Of a stretch of DNA of 64,000 nucleotides, positions 25,526 through 35,417 are shown in pieces. Where the stretch lies: positions 3,043,671 through 3,107,670 of the forward strand of contig NZ_KI912266.1 in assembly GCF_000235425.2 (NCBI RefSeq), in the 5' to 3' direction. Within the stretch, counting starts at the first letter, position 1; each line of letters begins with the position of its first letter. The translations under genes were made by a program, and so were the position numbers. The notes under the pieces were generated by a model that was not told where the DNA came from, did no database searches, and was given only the letters and a program-made list of their open reading frames with translations. Source of the DNA: Pseudofrankia saprophytica. Lineage in GTDB: Bacteria > Actinomycetota > Actinomycetes > Frankiales > Frankiaceae.

Positions 25526-26497
25526 CTACGGCGCCGATTGCGGCGTAAGGTGCGCCTGAGGGCCGTGGCCTGGAGGGAAGATCTGCGCCTTCCAGCCGCC
25601 GGATTCGATCAGCCGTGTAGCCTCCTCCCGGATTATTTCACTGATCTTGATAGCAAATCCTCGCGGCTGTTCGAGATGTCCCGTGACGGCGGTGCCGAGT
25701 TGCTGGGTGAGGGTCGGTTTTCGCAGTGGCGCGTAGCGTAGCCGCTTGGCCTCGATCTCGGCGGCGACGGCAGACAGTGGCAGGACTCCGTAACCGTGGC
25801 CGGCCGCAATGAGGCCCTTTGCTACCGGAAGGGCGTCTGTGCCAAAACTGGTTAGCAGCTTGAGTTTGAGCCGCAGGGCGGTGTTCTCAAGGCTGACGCG
25901 GATCCCGGTCTGGCTTCCCGGCAATATGAGCGGAAGGGTCGTGAGATCGGCGAATTCAATGGCGCGGTTCGGGTTCAGGTCCGAGGTCGGGGACCCTACT
26001 ACGATCAGTTCTTCCACGACGAGATCTTCGTAGAACAGCCTGCCATCCGGCACCGGCTCGATCAGTGCGATGTCGATGATTCCTTTGAGCATTTCGTCGA
26101 CGAGTTCCGCCGTGGTGGCAACGGTCACCCGAAGACTCACCTTGGGGAAGGCCAGCCGCAAACTATCCAGCAACGGCATGGCGAGGATGTCCGCGGCGGT
26201 CGCCGGCAGCCCAAGGTGCAGGCCCCTCTCGATCCGCGCCAGCGGCGACCCGACGTATCGCATCGCCAGCTCCAGTTGTCGCAGCGGCGAGGCGGTCGAC
26301 GCGCGTAGGCGCTCTCCGTCCTCGGTCAGCTGCACACCGCGAGCAGTCCGGCGAAAGAGCGTGACACCGAGGTCTTCCTCAAGCAGGCGGATCTGGCGGC
26401 TCAGTGCTGGCTGGGCTACCCCGAGCGTGCTCGCCGCCCGGTTGATCGAGCCTTCGTCCGCGACATGCAGGAAGTACCGAAGCCGGTGGGTGTCCAC
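25526..26497 (-). CDS. LysR-family transcriptional regulator
   Basis: A 323-residue regulator. Residues 1-60 form the winged helix-turn-helix (LRYFLHVADEGSINRAASTL, QPALSRQIRLLEEDLGVTLF), and the rest is the substrate-binding-like effector domain. It is transcribed divergently from the first short-chain dehydrogenase of the sulfation cluster, the classic arrangement in which a LysR protein controls its neighbour. A palindrome lies in the shared intergenic region. The effector is unknown; a substrate or intermediate of the cluster would be the natural guess. Confidence 0.9.
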   Translation of the reverse strand: MDTHRLRYFLHVADEGSINRAASTLGVAQPALSRQIRLLEEDLGVTLFRRTARGVQLTEDGERLRASTASPLRQLELAMRYVGSPLARIERGLHLGLPATAADILAMPLLDSLRLAFPKVSLRVTVATTAELVDEMLKGIIDIALIEPVPDGRLFYEDLVVEELIVVGSPTSDLNPNRAIEFADLTTLPLILPGSQTGIRVSLENTALRLKLKLLTSFGTDALPVAKGLIAAGHGYGVLPLSAVAAEIEAKRLRYAPLRKPTLTQQLGTAVTGHLEQPRGFAIKISEIIREEATRLIESGGWKAQIFPPGHGPQAHLTPQSAP

Positions 26498-26517
26498 GGG
26501 GCCATGCTACCCGGCAG

Positions 26518-26536
26518 CTATACAGGAAAAGTATAG
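26518..26536. promoter_or_regulatory. Candidate LysR operator
   Basis: CTATAC-AGGAAAA-GTATAG is a perfect 6-bp inverted repeat with a 7-base spacer, and contains the T-N11-A core typical of LysR binding sites. It lies between the divergent regulator and dehydrogenase genes, 20 bases upstream of the regulator start, where binding could autoregulate the regulator and activate the cluster. Inference from position and symmetry. Confidence 0.6.
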
Positions 26537-26659
26537 CTTGGCGCCGAAACTTGTATTGGCGGCAGACCTCCGCACCGGCCTAGCATCCATGAACGAATAC
26601 CGGTCAGAGATCGATGTCGTCGACCGGTTGCTCATCGTCGGAGCGGACAGGGGATATTC

Positions 26660-27532
26660 ATGGAGTCGGATGACCGGGACTGGTCCCAGCTGTTAGGGCT
26701 TGATCGGCTGCCCACCCACATCATTGGGATGCGGGTATCCGAACTGCTTGACCTGAGCGGCAAGAAGGCCGTCATCACTGGGGCCGGTGGTGACGGGTTG
26801 GGGCAAGCGATCGCGAATCGCCTGGCTGGCTCGGGCGCGGACGTGGCGTTGATAGGGCGCACCTTCTGGAAGGTCGAGAAGCGCGCGGCGGAGATCGAAA
26901 AGCGCTGGGGCGTGAAGGCGGTCCCGGTCCTCGCGGACATGTCGGACTGGGACCAGGTGCACCGTGCCGTACGCGAAAGCCGGGACGCGCTTGGCGGCCT
27001 GGACATCATGGTGAACAATCCCGTGATGGTCGTCGGCGGGCCGTTCGAGAAGCACACCAAGAACGACATCGATCAGACCGTCCTCGGCAGCCTGACGATG
27101 ATGATGTACGGCGCTCACGCCGCGGCGGAGTATCTGCTGTCGCAGGGATCGGGTCGCATCATCAACATCGGTGCGGTTGGCGGGCGTATTCAGCAGAAGG
27201 GCCTGACGGTCTACTGCTCGTGCAAGGCCGGGGTCATCGGCTTCACCCGCAACCTGGCGCACGAGTTCGCGCCGCGTGGCGTGAACGTTCTCGGCGTGGC
27301 GCCCGGAATCATGATCAAGCCCGACCTCCGGGAGCGGGTCCTGAATCCGCAGAGCGAACAGGACCTGGTGGCTCGCGTCTCGGTCCTGAACTCCATCGAG
27401 AACCAGGTCCAGCTGGGGCGGGTGTGCCTGCCGGAGGAGGTCGCGAACATGGTCGCCTATCTCGCGTCCGACGCCGCCAACTACATGTGTGGCCAGACCA
27501 TCGACGTCGCCGGCGGTCAGTGGATGGGGTAG
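26660..27532 (+). CDS. Short-chain dehydrogenase/reductase with atypical active site
   Basis: A 290-residue SDR with an N-terminal extension of about 35 residues. The nucleotide-binding glycine motif is VITGAGGDGLGQAIANRL. The active-site YxxxK is present in VYCSCKAG. The catalytic Ser expected 13 residues before the Tyr is replaced (RIINIGAVGG), and the usual NNAG is NNPVM. It may therefore be a low-activity or altered-chemistry reductase. An AGGGG ribosome binding site precedes the ATG. It is the first gene of the cluster leading to a sulfotransferase and is divergent from a LysR gene. Confidence 0.85.
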   Translation: MESDDRDWSQLLGLDRLPTHIIGMRVSELLDLSGKKAVITGAGGDGLGQAIANRLAGSGADVALIGRTFWKVEKRAAEIEKRWGVKAVPVLADMSDWDQVHRAVRESRDALGGLDIMVNNPVMVVGGPFEKHTKNDIDQTVLGSLTMMMYGAHAAAEYLLSQGSGRIINIGAVGGRIQQKGLTVYCSCKAGVIGFTRNLAHEFAPRGVNVLGVAPGIMIKPDLRERVLNPQSEQDLVARVSVLNSIENQVQLGRVCLPEEVANMVAYLASDAANYMCGQTIDVAGGQWMG

Positions 27533-27540
27533 CGGCGTTG

Positions 27541-27589
27541 CGCCGGCCGACGCCTCCCGTGCTGGTTTGTCGGGCGGCGTCGGCCGGCG
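27541..27589 (+). terminator. Strong hairpin between the two dehydrogenase genes
   Basis: A perfect 14-bp inverted repeat, CGCCGGCCGACGCC and its complement, separated by 21 bases, starts just after the stop codon of the first dehydrogenase. It has no T-run. It could be a partial terminator, an attenuator or an mRNA stabiliser that sets different levels for the first gene and the rest of the cluster. Confidence 0.5.
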
Positions 27590-27634
27590 GGTCGCATCTG
27601 GAGTCCTCTGGCATCGAGTCGCGGGAGTTTCACC

Positions 27635-28405
27635 ATGCGCGGACTGGCGAGTAAGACGTTCATCGTGGCGGGCGGCGCGACCGGTATCGGCGCCGGCGCG
27701 GCGCTGAGGCTGGGTGAGGAAGGGGCCAGGGCCGTTGTCGGCGACATCAACCTGGCCGGTGCGCAGGCCACCGTCGAGAAGATCCTCGAGTCTGGCGGCG
27801 AGGCGATCGCCGTGCACTTCGACCTCGCGGACGAAGAGTCGGTCCAGGCATTGGTGGATACGACGATCGGGGAGTACGGCGCCGTCCACGGCCTGTTCAA
27901 CGTCGGGGCTGACCTGTCGCCCACCAACCTCGGCCGGGACAAGACCCTCCTCGACACGGGCCTGGACGTGTGGGAGCGGACCCTCGACGTCAATGTGGTC
28001 GGCTATGTCCGGACGGCGCGCGCGGTCCTGCCGCACCTGCTCGCGATCGGCGGGGGCAGCATCGTCAACACCGCGTCCGGCGCGGCGGTGAGCCGCGGCA
28101 GCATCCGGCCCGCGTACGCGGCGTCGAAGTCCGCCATCAACGCGCTCACGCGGCACATCGCCGGGATCTACGGGCCGAAGGGTGTGCGCTGCAACGGCGT
28201 GATGCCCGGCCTGGTGATCGGCGAGACCCAGATCCAGCAGAACGACATCGCCCTGCAAGAACGGTTCCTCAACGAGGTCCCGACCACGCGGCTGGGCCGT
28301 CCGAGCGATCTGGCCGCCGTCGTGGCGTTCCTGCTCTCCGACGACGCCGCATGGATCAACGGCCAGGTCTGGGCCATCGACGGCGGCGCCAACATGCGCG
28401 CCTGA
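27635..28405 (+). CDS. Short-chain dehydrogenase/reductase
   Basis: A 256-residue classical SDR. The NAD(P) motif is IVAGGATGIGAGAALRLGEE, and an Asp after the second strand (VVGDINLAG) favours NAD(H). The active-site Ser in NTASGAAVSRG and the Tyr-Lys in AYAASKSAINAL are correctly spaced. The C-terminus GQVWAIDGGANMRA is standard. It probably oxidises or reduces an alcohol or ketone on the molecule that is later sulfated. GGGAG precedes the ATG. It lies 50 bases ahead of the sulfotransferase gene. Confidence 0.9.
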   Translation: MRGLASKTFIVAGGATGIGAGAALRLGEEGARAVVGDINLAGAQATVEKILESGGEAIAVHFDLADEESVQALVDTTIGEYGAVHGLFNVGADLSPTNLGRDKTLLDTGLDVWERTLDVNVVGYVRTARAVLPHLLAIGGGSIVNTASGAAVSRGSIRPAYAASKSAINALTRHIAGIYGPKGVRCNGVMPGLVIGETQIQQNDIALQERFLNEVPTTRLGRPSDLAAVVAFLLSDDAAWINGQVWAIDGGANMRA

Positions 28406-28455
28406 CCCACGCAGGCCAAGGCACCGCGCCACGAAGGCTGAAGGGATTCATCAGC

Positions 28456-29637
28456 GTGTTACATGACGATCTGATCGACGAGGCCCGCGCCGCGACCGGC
28501 CTCGACGACTTCGGCGGCGACTCCTTCCGCGAAGGCCTGGAGCGGGCGACCCGTGCCCTGGAGACGGAGGCCCAGCTCAACGCGTCCGGCTGGGCAGCCC
28601 TGCGCGGCCTGCTGCTGCGGGCCCTCACGACCCGTCTGCACATCGAGCAGTGGTACAAGGACCATCCCGAGACCGACGACGCGCCGATCATCGAGCCCCT
28701 CATCGCCCTCGGCCTTCCCCGCACCGGCTCGACCGCGCTGGCGGGGCTGCTCGCCGAGGACCCGGGCATCCGCTATCTGCACCGCTGGGAGGCGGCCGAA
28801 CTCGTGCCGCCGCCAGCGGCGGTGCGGGAGTTCCCGGACCCGCGGCTGCTGCGCCAGATCGAGGTCCAGTCCCGGCGCTCCGAGCTCGACAAGGCCCTCG
28901 TCCCGTCGTTTCCCGACGGCCCGCAGGAATGCCATGAGCTGATGCTGCTGGACTTCAAGGTCCACTACCTGGAGTGTTTCGCCCGAGTGCCGTCCTACGC
29001 CGACTGGCTGCTCGACGCGGATCTCACCGAGACGTTCCAGTACATGCGACGCGCGCTGAAATACCTGCAGTGGGGCCAGCCGGCGAAGCCCTGGCGGCTG
29101 AAGAACCCGAACCACCTGGCTCATATCGCCGACATCGACAAGGTCTTCCCCGAGGCCAGGTTCGTGATGACCCACCGCGACCCGACCGAGGTTCTGGTCT
29201 CAGTCTGCGACCTGTACGCCAACGTCGCGTTGCGTTTCAACGACGCCGTCGACAAGGAGTACATCGGCGCGCTCAACACCAACGTCCTGGCGACCGGCAT
29301 GGACCGCACGATGGCCTTCCGCGACGACGGCAATGAGCATCGTTTCTACGACATCGACTTCCGCGCCATGCAGCAGGACCCACTCGGTGAGATCCGCGGT
29401 CTCTACGACTGGCTCGGTGAGCCCGTGTCGCCGGCGTTCGAGGACAACATGCGCCGCTGGTGGAAGGAGAACTCCGAGGACCGCGTGCGGGTCAAGCACT
29501 CAGACCCCGCCGACTACGGTCTCGACCTCGACGCGATCCGGCCGCGGTTCGCGCGCTACGTCGCCCGCGTGGCACGCTGGACCGACCGTCCCGCAAGCAC
29601 GTCAGGCAGCGCCCGCGACCTCATCGAGTCGCCATGA
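28456..29637 (+). CDS. PAPS-dependent sulfotransferase family protein
   Basis: A 393-residue protein from the GTG preceded by GAAGG/AAGGGA; an open frame upstream is only a shadow of the dehydrogenase gene. The 5'-phosphosulfate loop is [15 protein letters not shown] (about 85-99) and the 3'-phosphate region is [19 protein letters not shown]. This is the actinobacterial Sulfotransfer_3 type acting on small molecules or lipids. It would transfer the sulfuryl group of PAPS to a hydroxyl. Its stop overlaps the cysD start (ATGA), so transferase and donor synthesis are translationally linked. Acceptor unknown; the neighbouring dehydrogenases and prenyltransferase suggest a terpenoid or sterol-like lipid. 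Confidence 0.88.
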   Translation: MLHDDLIDEARAATGLDDFGGDSFREGLERATRALETEAQLNASGWAALRGLLLRALTTRLHIEQWYKDHPETDDAPIIEPLIALGLPRTGSTALAGLLAEDPGIRYLHRWEAAELVPPPAAVREFPDPRLLRQIEVQSRRSELDKALVPSFPDGPQECHELMLLDFKVHYLECFARVPSYADWLLDADLTETFQYMRRALKYLQWGQPAKPWRLKNPNHLAHIADIDKVFPEARFVMTHRDPTEVLVSVCDLYANVALRFNDAVDKEYIGALNTNVLATGMDRTMAFRDDGNEHRFYDIDFRAMQQDPLGEIRGLYDWLGEPVSPAFEDNMRRWWKENSEDRVRVKHSDPADYGLDLDAIRPRFARYVARVARWTDRPASTSGSARDLIESP

Positions 29638-30581
29638 GCACACGAACACCGGGCGAGGTGTCGATGCTGCCACCCGGTACCGCCCAGCTGAGCCATCTGC
29701 AGCGACTGGAGGCGGAGAGCATCCAGATCTTCCGGGAGGCTGTCGCCGAGGCGGAGCTGCCGGTGATGCTGTACTCGGTCGGTAAGGACAGCGCGGTCAT
29801 GCTTCACCTGGCGCGCAAGGCCTTCTACCCGTCGAAGCCGCCTTTCCCGCTGCTGCACGTGGACACGACGTGGAAATTCCGGGCGATGTACGAGTTCCGG
29901 GACCGACTCGTCGCGGAGCTGGGCCTGGATCTGTTGGTCCATCGGAATCCGGAGGCGCTGGCGCGGGGGATCAACCCGTTCGACCATGGTTCGGCGATGC
30001 ACACCGACGTGTGGAAGACCGATGGTCTGAAGCAGGCGTTGGACAAGTACGGGTTCGACCTGGCGTTCGGTGGGGCGCGTCGGGACGAGGAGAAGTCGCG
30101 GGCGAAGGAACGTGTGTTCTCGATCCGCTCGGCGGCGCATCGCTGGGATCCGAAGGACCAGCGGCCGGAGCTGTGGCGCCTGTACAACGCCCGCAAGGCA
30201 CCGGGTCAGTCGGTTCGCGTGTTCCCGTTGTCGAACTGGACCGAGCTGGATATCTGGCTCTACATCCACCGGGAGAACATCCCGATCGTTCCGCTGTACT
30301 TCGCCGCGCCGCGGCCGGTCGTGGAACGCGACGGCACTCTGATCATGGTGGATGACGACCGGATGCCGCTGGCGCCGGGCGAGGTCCCCGATCAGCGCAG
30401 CGTTCGTTTTCGCACCCTGGGCTGCTACCCGCTGACCGGCGCGATCGAATCCGAGGCATCAACGCTCCTGGAGATCATCCAGGAGATGCTCCTGACGACG
30501 AGCTCGGAACGTCAGGGCCGGATCATCGACCACGACTCGTCCGGGTCGATGGAGAAGAAGAAGCACGAGGGCTACTTCTAG
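29634..30581 (+). CDS. cysD: Sulfate adenylyltransferase subunit 2
   Basis: A 315-residue CysD. The PP-loop is [20 protein letters not shown] (residues 45-64 approximately). Other family blocks are [36 protein letters not shown] and [19 protein letters not shown], and the C-terminus is KKKHEGYF. It forms APS from sulfate and ATP with the CysN GTPase encoded next. The ATG overlaps the stop of the sulfotransferase gene. An in-frame extension upstream is a shadow of that gene and is rejected. No cysH, cysI or sulfate transporter is nearby, so the enzyme seems to serve sulfation rather than cysteine synthesis. Confidence 0.95.
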   Translation: MSTRTPGEVSMLPPGTAQLSHLQRLEAESIQIFREAVAEAELPVMLYSVGKDSAVMLHLARKAFYPSKPPFPLLHVDTTWKFRAMYEFRDRLVAELGLDLLVHRNPEALARGINPFDHGSAMHTDVWKTDGLKQALDKYGFDLAFGGARRDEEKSRAKERVFSIRSAAHRWDPKDQRPELWRLYNARKAPGQSVRVFPLSNWTELDIWLYIHRENIPIVPLYFAAPRPVVERDGTLIMVDDDRMPLAPGEVPDQRSVRFRTLGCYPLTGAIESEASTLLEIIQEMLLTTSSERQGRIIDHDSSGSMEKKKHEGYF

Positions 30582-30652
30582 CCTGCCGGTCGGCGAGCCG
30601 TCTCAGGGATGGCATTCTCCAAGTCCGCCGACCCCGTGAAAGGAGGCGACGC

Positions 30653-32578
30653 ATGGCACACGCGACCAACGAACTCGTCGCTACGGACATCGAGGAATAC
30701 CTGCGGCGCCACGAGCACAAGTCGATGCTGCGGTTCATCACGTGTGGCAGCGTCGACGACGGGAAGTCGACCCTGATCGGCCGGCTGCTGTACGACTCGA
30801 AGCTGGTGTTCTCCGACCAGCTCGCCGCTCTCGAGTCCGACTCGAAGAAGGTCGGGACGCAGGGCGGCGAGCTGGACTTCGCGCTCCTGGTCGACGGCCT
30901 GGCCGCCGAGCGCGAACAGGGCATCACGATCGACGTCGCCTACCGGTTCTTCTCCACCGAGCGGCGCAAGTTCATCGTCGCAGACACGCCGGGCCATGAG
31001 CAGTACACCCGCAACATGGTGACCGGCGGGTCCACAGCCCAGCTCGCGGTCATCCTGATCGACGCGCGCAAGGGCGTGCTCACCCAGACTCGCCGCCACA
31101 GCTACCTGGTCTCGCTGCTGGGTATCCGCCACGTGGTTCTGGCGGTCAACAAGCTCGACCTCGTCGACTACTCCCAGGAGGTCTTCGACGCCGTCGAGGC
31201 CGACTACCGACAGTTCGCCAGCCAGATCGGGCTAGCAGGCGACGCGATCCAGTGCATTCCGCTCTCGGCGCTGCGCGGGGACAACATCACCGAACCCAGT
31301 GCGAACACTCCCTGGTACGCCGGCCCCACCCTGGTCGGCCATCTCGAGACCATCGACATCGCCGACACCGCGCACACCGGACCGTTCCGCCTGCCGGTGC
31401 AGTGGGTCAACCGGCCGAACCTGGACTTCCGCGGGTTCGCCGGGCAGATCGCCGGCGGGGTCGTCCGCGCCGGCGACCGGCTACGCGCGCTGCCGTCCGG
31501 GCAGGAATCCACCGTCGACCGGATCGTCACCACCGACGGTGACCTCCCCGAGGCCGTCGCCGGCCAGTCGGTGACGCTGACCCTCGCCGACGAGATCGAC
31601 GTCTCCCGCGGAGACGTGCTCGCTGCGGCTGACAGCCCGGCGGAGGTCGCGGACCAGTTCGAGTGCCACCTCGTCTGGATGAGCGGCGAGCCGATGCTCC
31701 CCGGCCGGCCCTACCTGCTCAAGGTCGGCGCCCGCACGGTCAACGCGACGGTCGCCCAGCCGAAGTACAAGGTGAACGTCAACACCCTGGAGCAGACGGC
31801 CACGAAGACGCTCGAACTCAACGAGATCGGCGTCGCGAACATCAACCTCGACCGGCCCGTCCCGTTCGACCCCTACGCGGTCAACCGGGACATGGGCGGG
31901 TTCATCCTCATCGACAAGTTCACCCACGCCACCGTCGCCGCTGGCCTGCTGCACTTCGCGTTGCGCCGGTCGCACAACATCCACTGGCAGGCCGTCGAGG
32001 TGAACAAGCAGGTCCGTGCCCGGCGAAAGGGCCAGCGACCGGCGGTAGTCTGGTTCACTGGCCTGTCCGGCGCCGGCAAGTCCACCATCGCGAACCTGGT
32101 CGAGAAGCGGCTCCACGAGCTGGGCCACCACACCTACCTGCTCGACGGCGACAACGTCCGCCACGGACTGAACAAGGACCTGGGCTTCACGGAGGCCGAC
32201 CGGGTCGAGAACATCCGCCGGATCGCCGAGGTCGCCAGGCTCATGGCCGACGCCGGACTGATCGTGCTGGCGTCGTTCATCTCGCCGTTCCGGGCCGAAC
32301 GCCAGCTCGCCCGCGACCTGCTCGACGACGGCGAGTTCATCGAGGTCTTCGTCGACACACCGCTTGCGGTCGCCGAATCCCGCGACCGCAAGGGTCTCTA
32401 CGCCAAAGCGCGCCGTGGCGAGCTGACGAACTTCACCGGCATCGACTCGCCTTACGAAGCACCAGTCAACCCCGAAATCCATCTCGACGCCACCGGTATC
32501 ATCTCCGCCAGCGACAGCGCGGAGCGAGTTGTCACCTACCTCCGGGAACGCGCTTTCCTCGTTCCACCCGTGGAATAG
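30653..32578 (+). CDS. cysNC: Bifunctional sulfate adenylyltransferase GTPase / APS kinase
   Basis: A 641-residue fusion. The N-terminal GTPase (CysN) has G1 GSVDDGKST at 32-40, then [11 protein letters not shown] and NKLD motifs and the beta-barrel domains. From about residue 458 an APS kinase (CysC) follows, with P-loop GLSGAGKST at 470-478, [15 protein letters not shown] and the substrate segment [17 protein letters not shown]. It makes APS with CysD and phosphorylates it to PAPS, the sulfotransferase donor. AAAGGAGG precedes the ATG. This NodQ-like fusion is typical of sulfation-dedicated loci. Confidence 0.95.
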   Translation: MAHATNELVATDIEEYLRRHEHKSMLRFITCGSVDDGKSTLIGRLLYDSKLVFSDQLAALESDSKKVGTQGGELDFALLVDGLAAEREQGITIDVAYRFFSTERRKFIVADTPGHEQYTRNMVTGGSTAQLAVILIDARKGVLTQTRRHSYLVSLLGIRHVVLAVNKLDLVDYSQEVFDAVEADYRQFASQIGLAGDAIQCIPLSALRGDNITEPSANTPWYAGPTLVGHLETIDIADTAHTGPFRLPVQWVNRPNLDFRGFAGQIAGGVVRAGDRLRALPSGQESTVDRIVTTDGDLPEAVAGQSVTLTLADEIDVSRGDVLAAADSPAEVADQFECHLVWMSGEPMLPGRPYLLKVGARTVNATVAQPKYKVNVNTLEQTATKTLELNEIGVANINLDRPVPFDPYAVNRDMGGFILIDKFTHATVAAGLLHFALRRSHNIHWQAVEVNKQVRARRKGQRPAVVWFTGLSGAGKSTIANLVEKRLHELGHHTYLLDGDNVRHGLNKDLGFTEADRVENIRRIAEVARLMADAGLIVLASFISPFRAERQLARDLLDDGEFIEVFVDTPLAVAESRDRKGLYAKARRGELTNFTGIDSPYEAPVNPEIHLDATGIISASDSAERVVTYLRERAFLVPPVE

Positions 32579-32601
32579 GTGTGACGTGACGTCCCGATGT
32601 T

Positions 32602-32643
32602 CGTGCGTGCTGGCGGGCGGTGTTTCGCCGCTCAGCACGCACG
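32602..32643 (+). terminator. Hairpin between cysNC and cysQ
   Basis: CGTGCGTGCTG and its exact complement CAGCACGCACG enclose 20 bases that can pair further internally (GGCG with CGCC). No T-run follows. It lies 23 bases after the cysNC stop and may end most transcripts or reduce expression of cysQ. Confidence 0.55.
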
Positions 32644-32724
32644 ATGCCAGCGTCAGGCGCCGGCTTGTATCACCCGGTCCGCGGGCCATGACGTTCACCT
32701 ACCACCAACCATTCGGACGGCGAA

Positions 32725-33438
32725 ATGGACGACCATAGCCTCGCCGCGTGGCTCGCGGAGCAGGCCGGAAATCACCTTCTCGCGATCCGCGCGCAGGGCG
32801 GCAAAGAGGGTGACCGGCAGTCGAACGAGCTGCTCCTGCGCCTGTTGACGGACGCCCGGCCTGACGACGCCGTCCTGTCCGAAGAAGGCGCGGACGATCT
32901 CGCGCGCCTCGACCGGGATCGGGTGTGGATCATCGATCCGCTCGACGGAACCCGCGAATACGGCGAGCCGCCCCGGGACGACTGGGCGGTCCATGTCGCC
33001 CTCGCGGTCGGAGGCCAGCCGACAGTTGGCGCCGTCGCGTTGCCCGCTCAGAGGCTCGTCCTGCACACCGGCACGCCGGTCATACTCGCGCCTCGAGGTC
33101 CGGGGGCGCTGCGTCTCGTCGTCTCACGCACCCGTCCACCCGCCTGCGTGGATCTACTCGTCTCGCGGCTGGATGCCGAGCTGCTCCCCATGGGGTCGGC
33201 CGGCGCCAAGGCTATGGCCGTCGTCCGCGGCAACGCCGACGTCTACGCCCACTCCGGTGGCCAGTACGAGTGGGACTCCTGCGCACCGGTCGCCGTTGCC
33301 GCCTCCGCCGGACTGCACGTCTCGCGGCTTGACGGGAGCCCGCTGCGCTACAACCAGCACAATCCGTATCTCCCCGATCTGCTGATCTGTCATCCGGAGA
33401 TCGCTGACGAAATCGTCGGTGCGCTTGCGGGCGTCTGA
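32725..33438 (+). CDS. cysQ: 3'(2'),5'-bisphosphate nucleotidase / inositol monophosphatase-like CysQ
   Basis: A 237-residue phosphatase. The metal-binding motif DPLDGTREY is visible in [17 protein letters not shown], an upstream acidic ligand is in LSEEGADD, and the C-terminal family motif is [16 protein letters not shown]. CysQ removes the 3'-phosphate from PAP left by sulfotransferases (and can act on PAPS), which relieves product inhibition. Its place beside a sulfotransferase and PAPS-forming genes fits exactly. A hairpin separates it from cysNC. Confidence 0.88.
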   Translation: MDDHSLAAWLAEQAGNHLLAIRAQGGKEGDRQSNELLLRLLTDARPDDAVLSEEGADDLARLDRDRVWIIDPLDGTREYGEPPRDDWAVHVALAVGGQPTVGAVALPAQRLVLHTGTPVILAPRGPGALRLVVSRTRPPACVDLLVSRLDAELLPMGSAGAKAMAVVRGNADVYAHSGGQYEWDSCAPVAVAASAGLHVSRLDGSPLRYNQHNPYLPDLLICHPEIADEIVGALAGV

Positions 33439-33544
33439 CCACCGCACGCGCGAGAACCACCGAGACGCCGCACCGGCCGCCGACCGAGTGCGGCCCCCGA
33501 GATGCCACACCGGTATTTCGCCTGAGTCTGGAGGTTAGCGGCCG

Positions 33545-34024
33545 ATGCATTTCATCTACCACTATCCGGAGACCAACGGCACCGAGCGCGACATGCTTGA
33601 TGCTGGCGGACTGCGGCAGGTGGCGTCCGCTGCCGAGAAAGCAGGATTTCACGGCTTCTGCCTGAGCGAACATCCCGCTCCCAGCGCCGGATGGCTCGCC
33701 AGCGGAGGACATCAAAGCCTTGACCCCTTCGTCGCTCTGGGCTTCGTCGTGGCGGTGACCACGCGGCTGCGGCTGCACACCAATCTCTCGGTCGCGCCGT
33801 ATCGCAACCCGTTCCTGCTCGCGAAGGCCGCGGCGACCGTCGACAAGGTCTCCGACGGGCGGATCGTACTCGGGCTCGGTACCGGCTACATGAGGTCAGA
33901 GTTCTTCGCGCTCGGCGTGGACATCGAAGAGCGCAACACCCTGTTCGGCCACAGGGTCGCACGCCACCCGAACATCGGTCTCTGGTCGACGGCCGGTTTC
34001 GTCGGATCTCGACGTCCTTCATGA
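33545..34024 (+). pseudogene. LLM-class flavin/F420-dependent oxidoreductase, 3'-truncated
   Basis: The first 130 residues are a clear luciferase-like monooxygenase N-terminus (AEKAGFHGFCLSEHPAPS, VVAVTTRLRLHTNLSVAPYR, SDGRIVLGLGTGYMRSEF). After GVDIEERNTLF the sequence becomes unrelated and stops at 159 residues, whereas family members have roughly 280-400. The barrel would be incomplete, so this is called a pseudogene. GGAGG precedes the ATG, so it may still be translated. It follows cysQ and is part of the same gene row. Confidence 0.75.
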
Positions 34025-34049
34025 GAATCCACGAGGAAGAGCGATCACG

Positions 34050-35330
34050 ATGACTATTCAAGAAACTGAGCAGACCCGGCCAGTTCTGGCCACGCCGTCG
34101 CAGATCCTGGCCGAGGACACCCTGCTGGAGATCCTCGAGGACGCCCGGCTCAAGCGCCTGCGGGCCGAACTGCGCGACCAGCTCGCGGCGACACCACGCG
34201 GCCAGTCGCCGTCAGGCGCGGCCACCCTCGACGAAGCGATCTCCCAGTGGTCCAACTCGCTGATCATGGCCGAGACCGCGAACTTCCTGCCGGCGCCATC
34301 CCAGCTCTGGGTCACGGACGACACCCCCCGGGAATGGCTAGGCCACACCCTGCCCGGCGTCGGAACGTCTGGCGACAATCCGGACGCGATCTATCGCATT
34401 GCCTCCGTGGACGGAGCCCGGCGCTTCGAGGTCCTCGGCCGGTTCGACCCGGACCGCCGACCCGCGCAGCTCAACATCGAGTTGCACCGCGGCACCAAGG
34501 TCACCCCGCCGCACATGGTCAACAATACCGACCTGACCCCCCTCGCCAGCATCACCGACCGCCACCTCCAGATCGCGGCGGACGGATCTTTCCGTATCAC
34601 CATCGGCCCGAAGGAGGAAAGCCCCGTCCACCTGCTCTCGGCGCCAGGTCTTCTCTCCCTCGGGTCCCGGGACATGCTCGCCGACTGGAACCAGCGCCCG
34701 TCCTGGATGGACCTGCGCCCGCTTGACGACCAGGAATCCGCCCCCTTCGACATCGCGGCGGTCAAGCAGGCGGTATACCGCGACCTACCGAACTACCTCT
34801 TGTTCTGGGCGAACTTTCCGAACGTTTGGTTCGGCGGTCTGCAGGGCAACCGGATCAGCCCCGGGCACACCCGCACAGGCAGCATGGCTGGCTTCACCGT
34901 GGCGCTCAGCTGGAACCTGCGCCCGGGCGAGGCGATCGCCGTAACGACGGACCCTGTCGGCGCGGCCTACACCGGCTTCCAACTCATGGATCCGTGGATG
35001 ATCGGAGCCAACGCCAAAGAGCACCAGGTCTCGCTCAACCTGGCTCAGACCATGCCGAACCCCGACGGCACCTTCACCTTCGTTCTCGCCCACGAAGACC
35101 CCGGAGTCGCCAACTGGCTCGACACCACCGGCCTCGCCGAGGGTCTGGGGCTCATCCGGTGGCAGGCGACACCGCCCGGCGCGTCGATCGACCCGGCCGC
35201 GCTCGTACGCGACTTCCAGGTGATCCCCCTCACGGCCCTGGACAGCCTCGATCTTCCCCGGGTCAATCCTGAACAGCGGGCAGCCCAGCTTGCGGCCCGA
35301 GCCGCCGAATATCACTCCCGCACGCTCTAG
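34050..35330 (+). CDS. DUF1214-like protein
   Basis: A 426-residue protein with no signal peptide. The C-terminal third (VANWLDTTGLAEGLGLIRWQ, preceded by the beta-rich EAIAVTTDPVGAAYTGFQLM) resembles the DUF1214 domain. The N-terminal half is mostly helical with QWSNSLIMAETANFLPAPSQ. Biochemical function is not known. It follows the truncated LLM gene by 25 bases and precedes the prenyltransferase, so it is probably co-transcribed and could act on the lipid or terpenoid made by the cluster. Domain assignment is from sequence style and is tentative. Confidence 0.6.
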   Translation: MTIQETEQTRPVLATPSQILAEDTLLEILEDARLKRLRAELRDQLAATPRGQSPSGAATLDEAISQWSNSLIMAETANFLPAPSQLWVTDDTPREWLGHTLPGVGTSGDNPDAIYRIASVDGARRFEVLGRFDPDRRPAQLNIELHRGTKVTPPHMVNNTDLTPLASITDRHLQIAADGSFRITIGPKEESPVHLLSAPGLLSLGSRDMLADWNQRPSWMDLRPLDDQESAPFDIAAVKQAVYRDLPNYLLFWANFPNVWFGGLQGNRISPGHTRTGSMAGFTVALSWNLRPGEAIAVTTDPVGAAYTGFQLMDPWMIGANAKEHQVSLNLAQTMPNPDGTFTFVLAHEDPGVANWLDTTGLAEGLGLIRWQATPPGASIDPAALVRDFQVIPLTALDSLDLPRVNPEQRAAQLAARAAEYHSRTL

Positions 35331-35417
35331 CTGTCCACAAGATCGCCGATGGTGAGGAATACCGTCGGCGTGGCCCCGCCGAGCCGGCCCGAGGACAGAC
35401 GGGCATAGATTCAGGCT

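Noticed and set aside
27970-28455. In-frame N-terminal extension of the sulfotransferase
   Set aside because: It overlaps the second dehydrogenase gene and encodes only Arg/Gly-rich shadow sequence; the GTG at 28456 has a ribosome binding site and fits the family.
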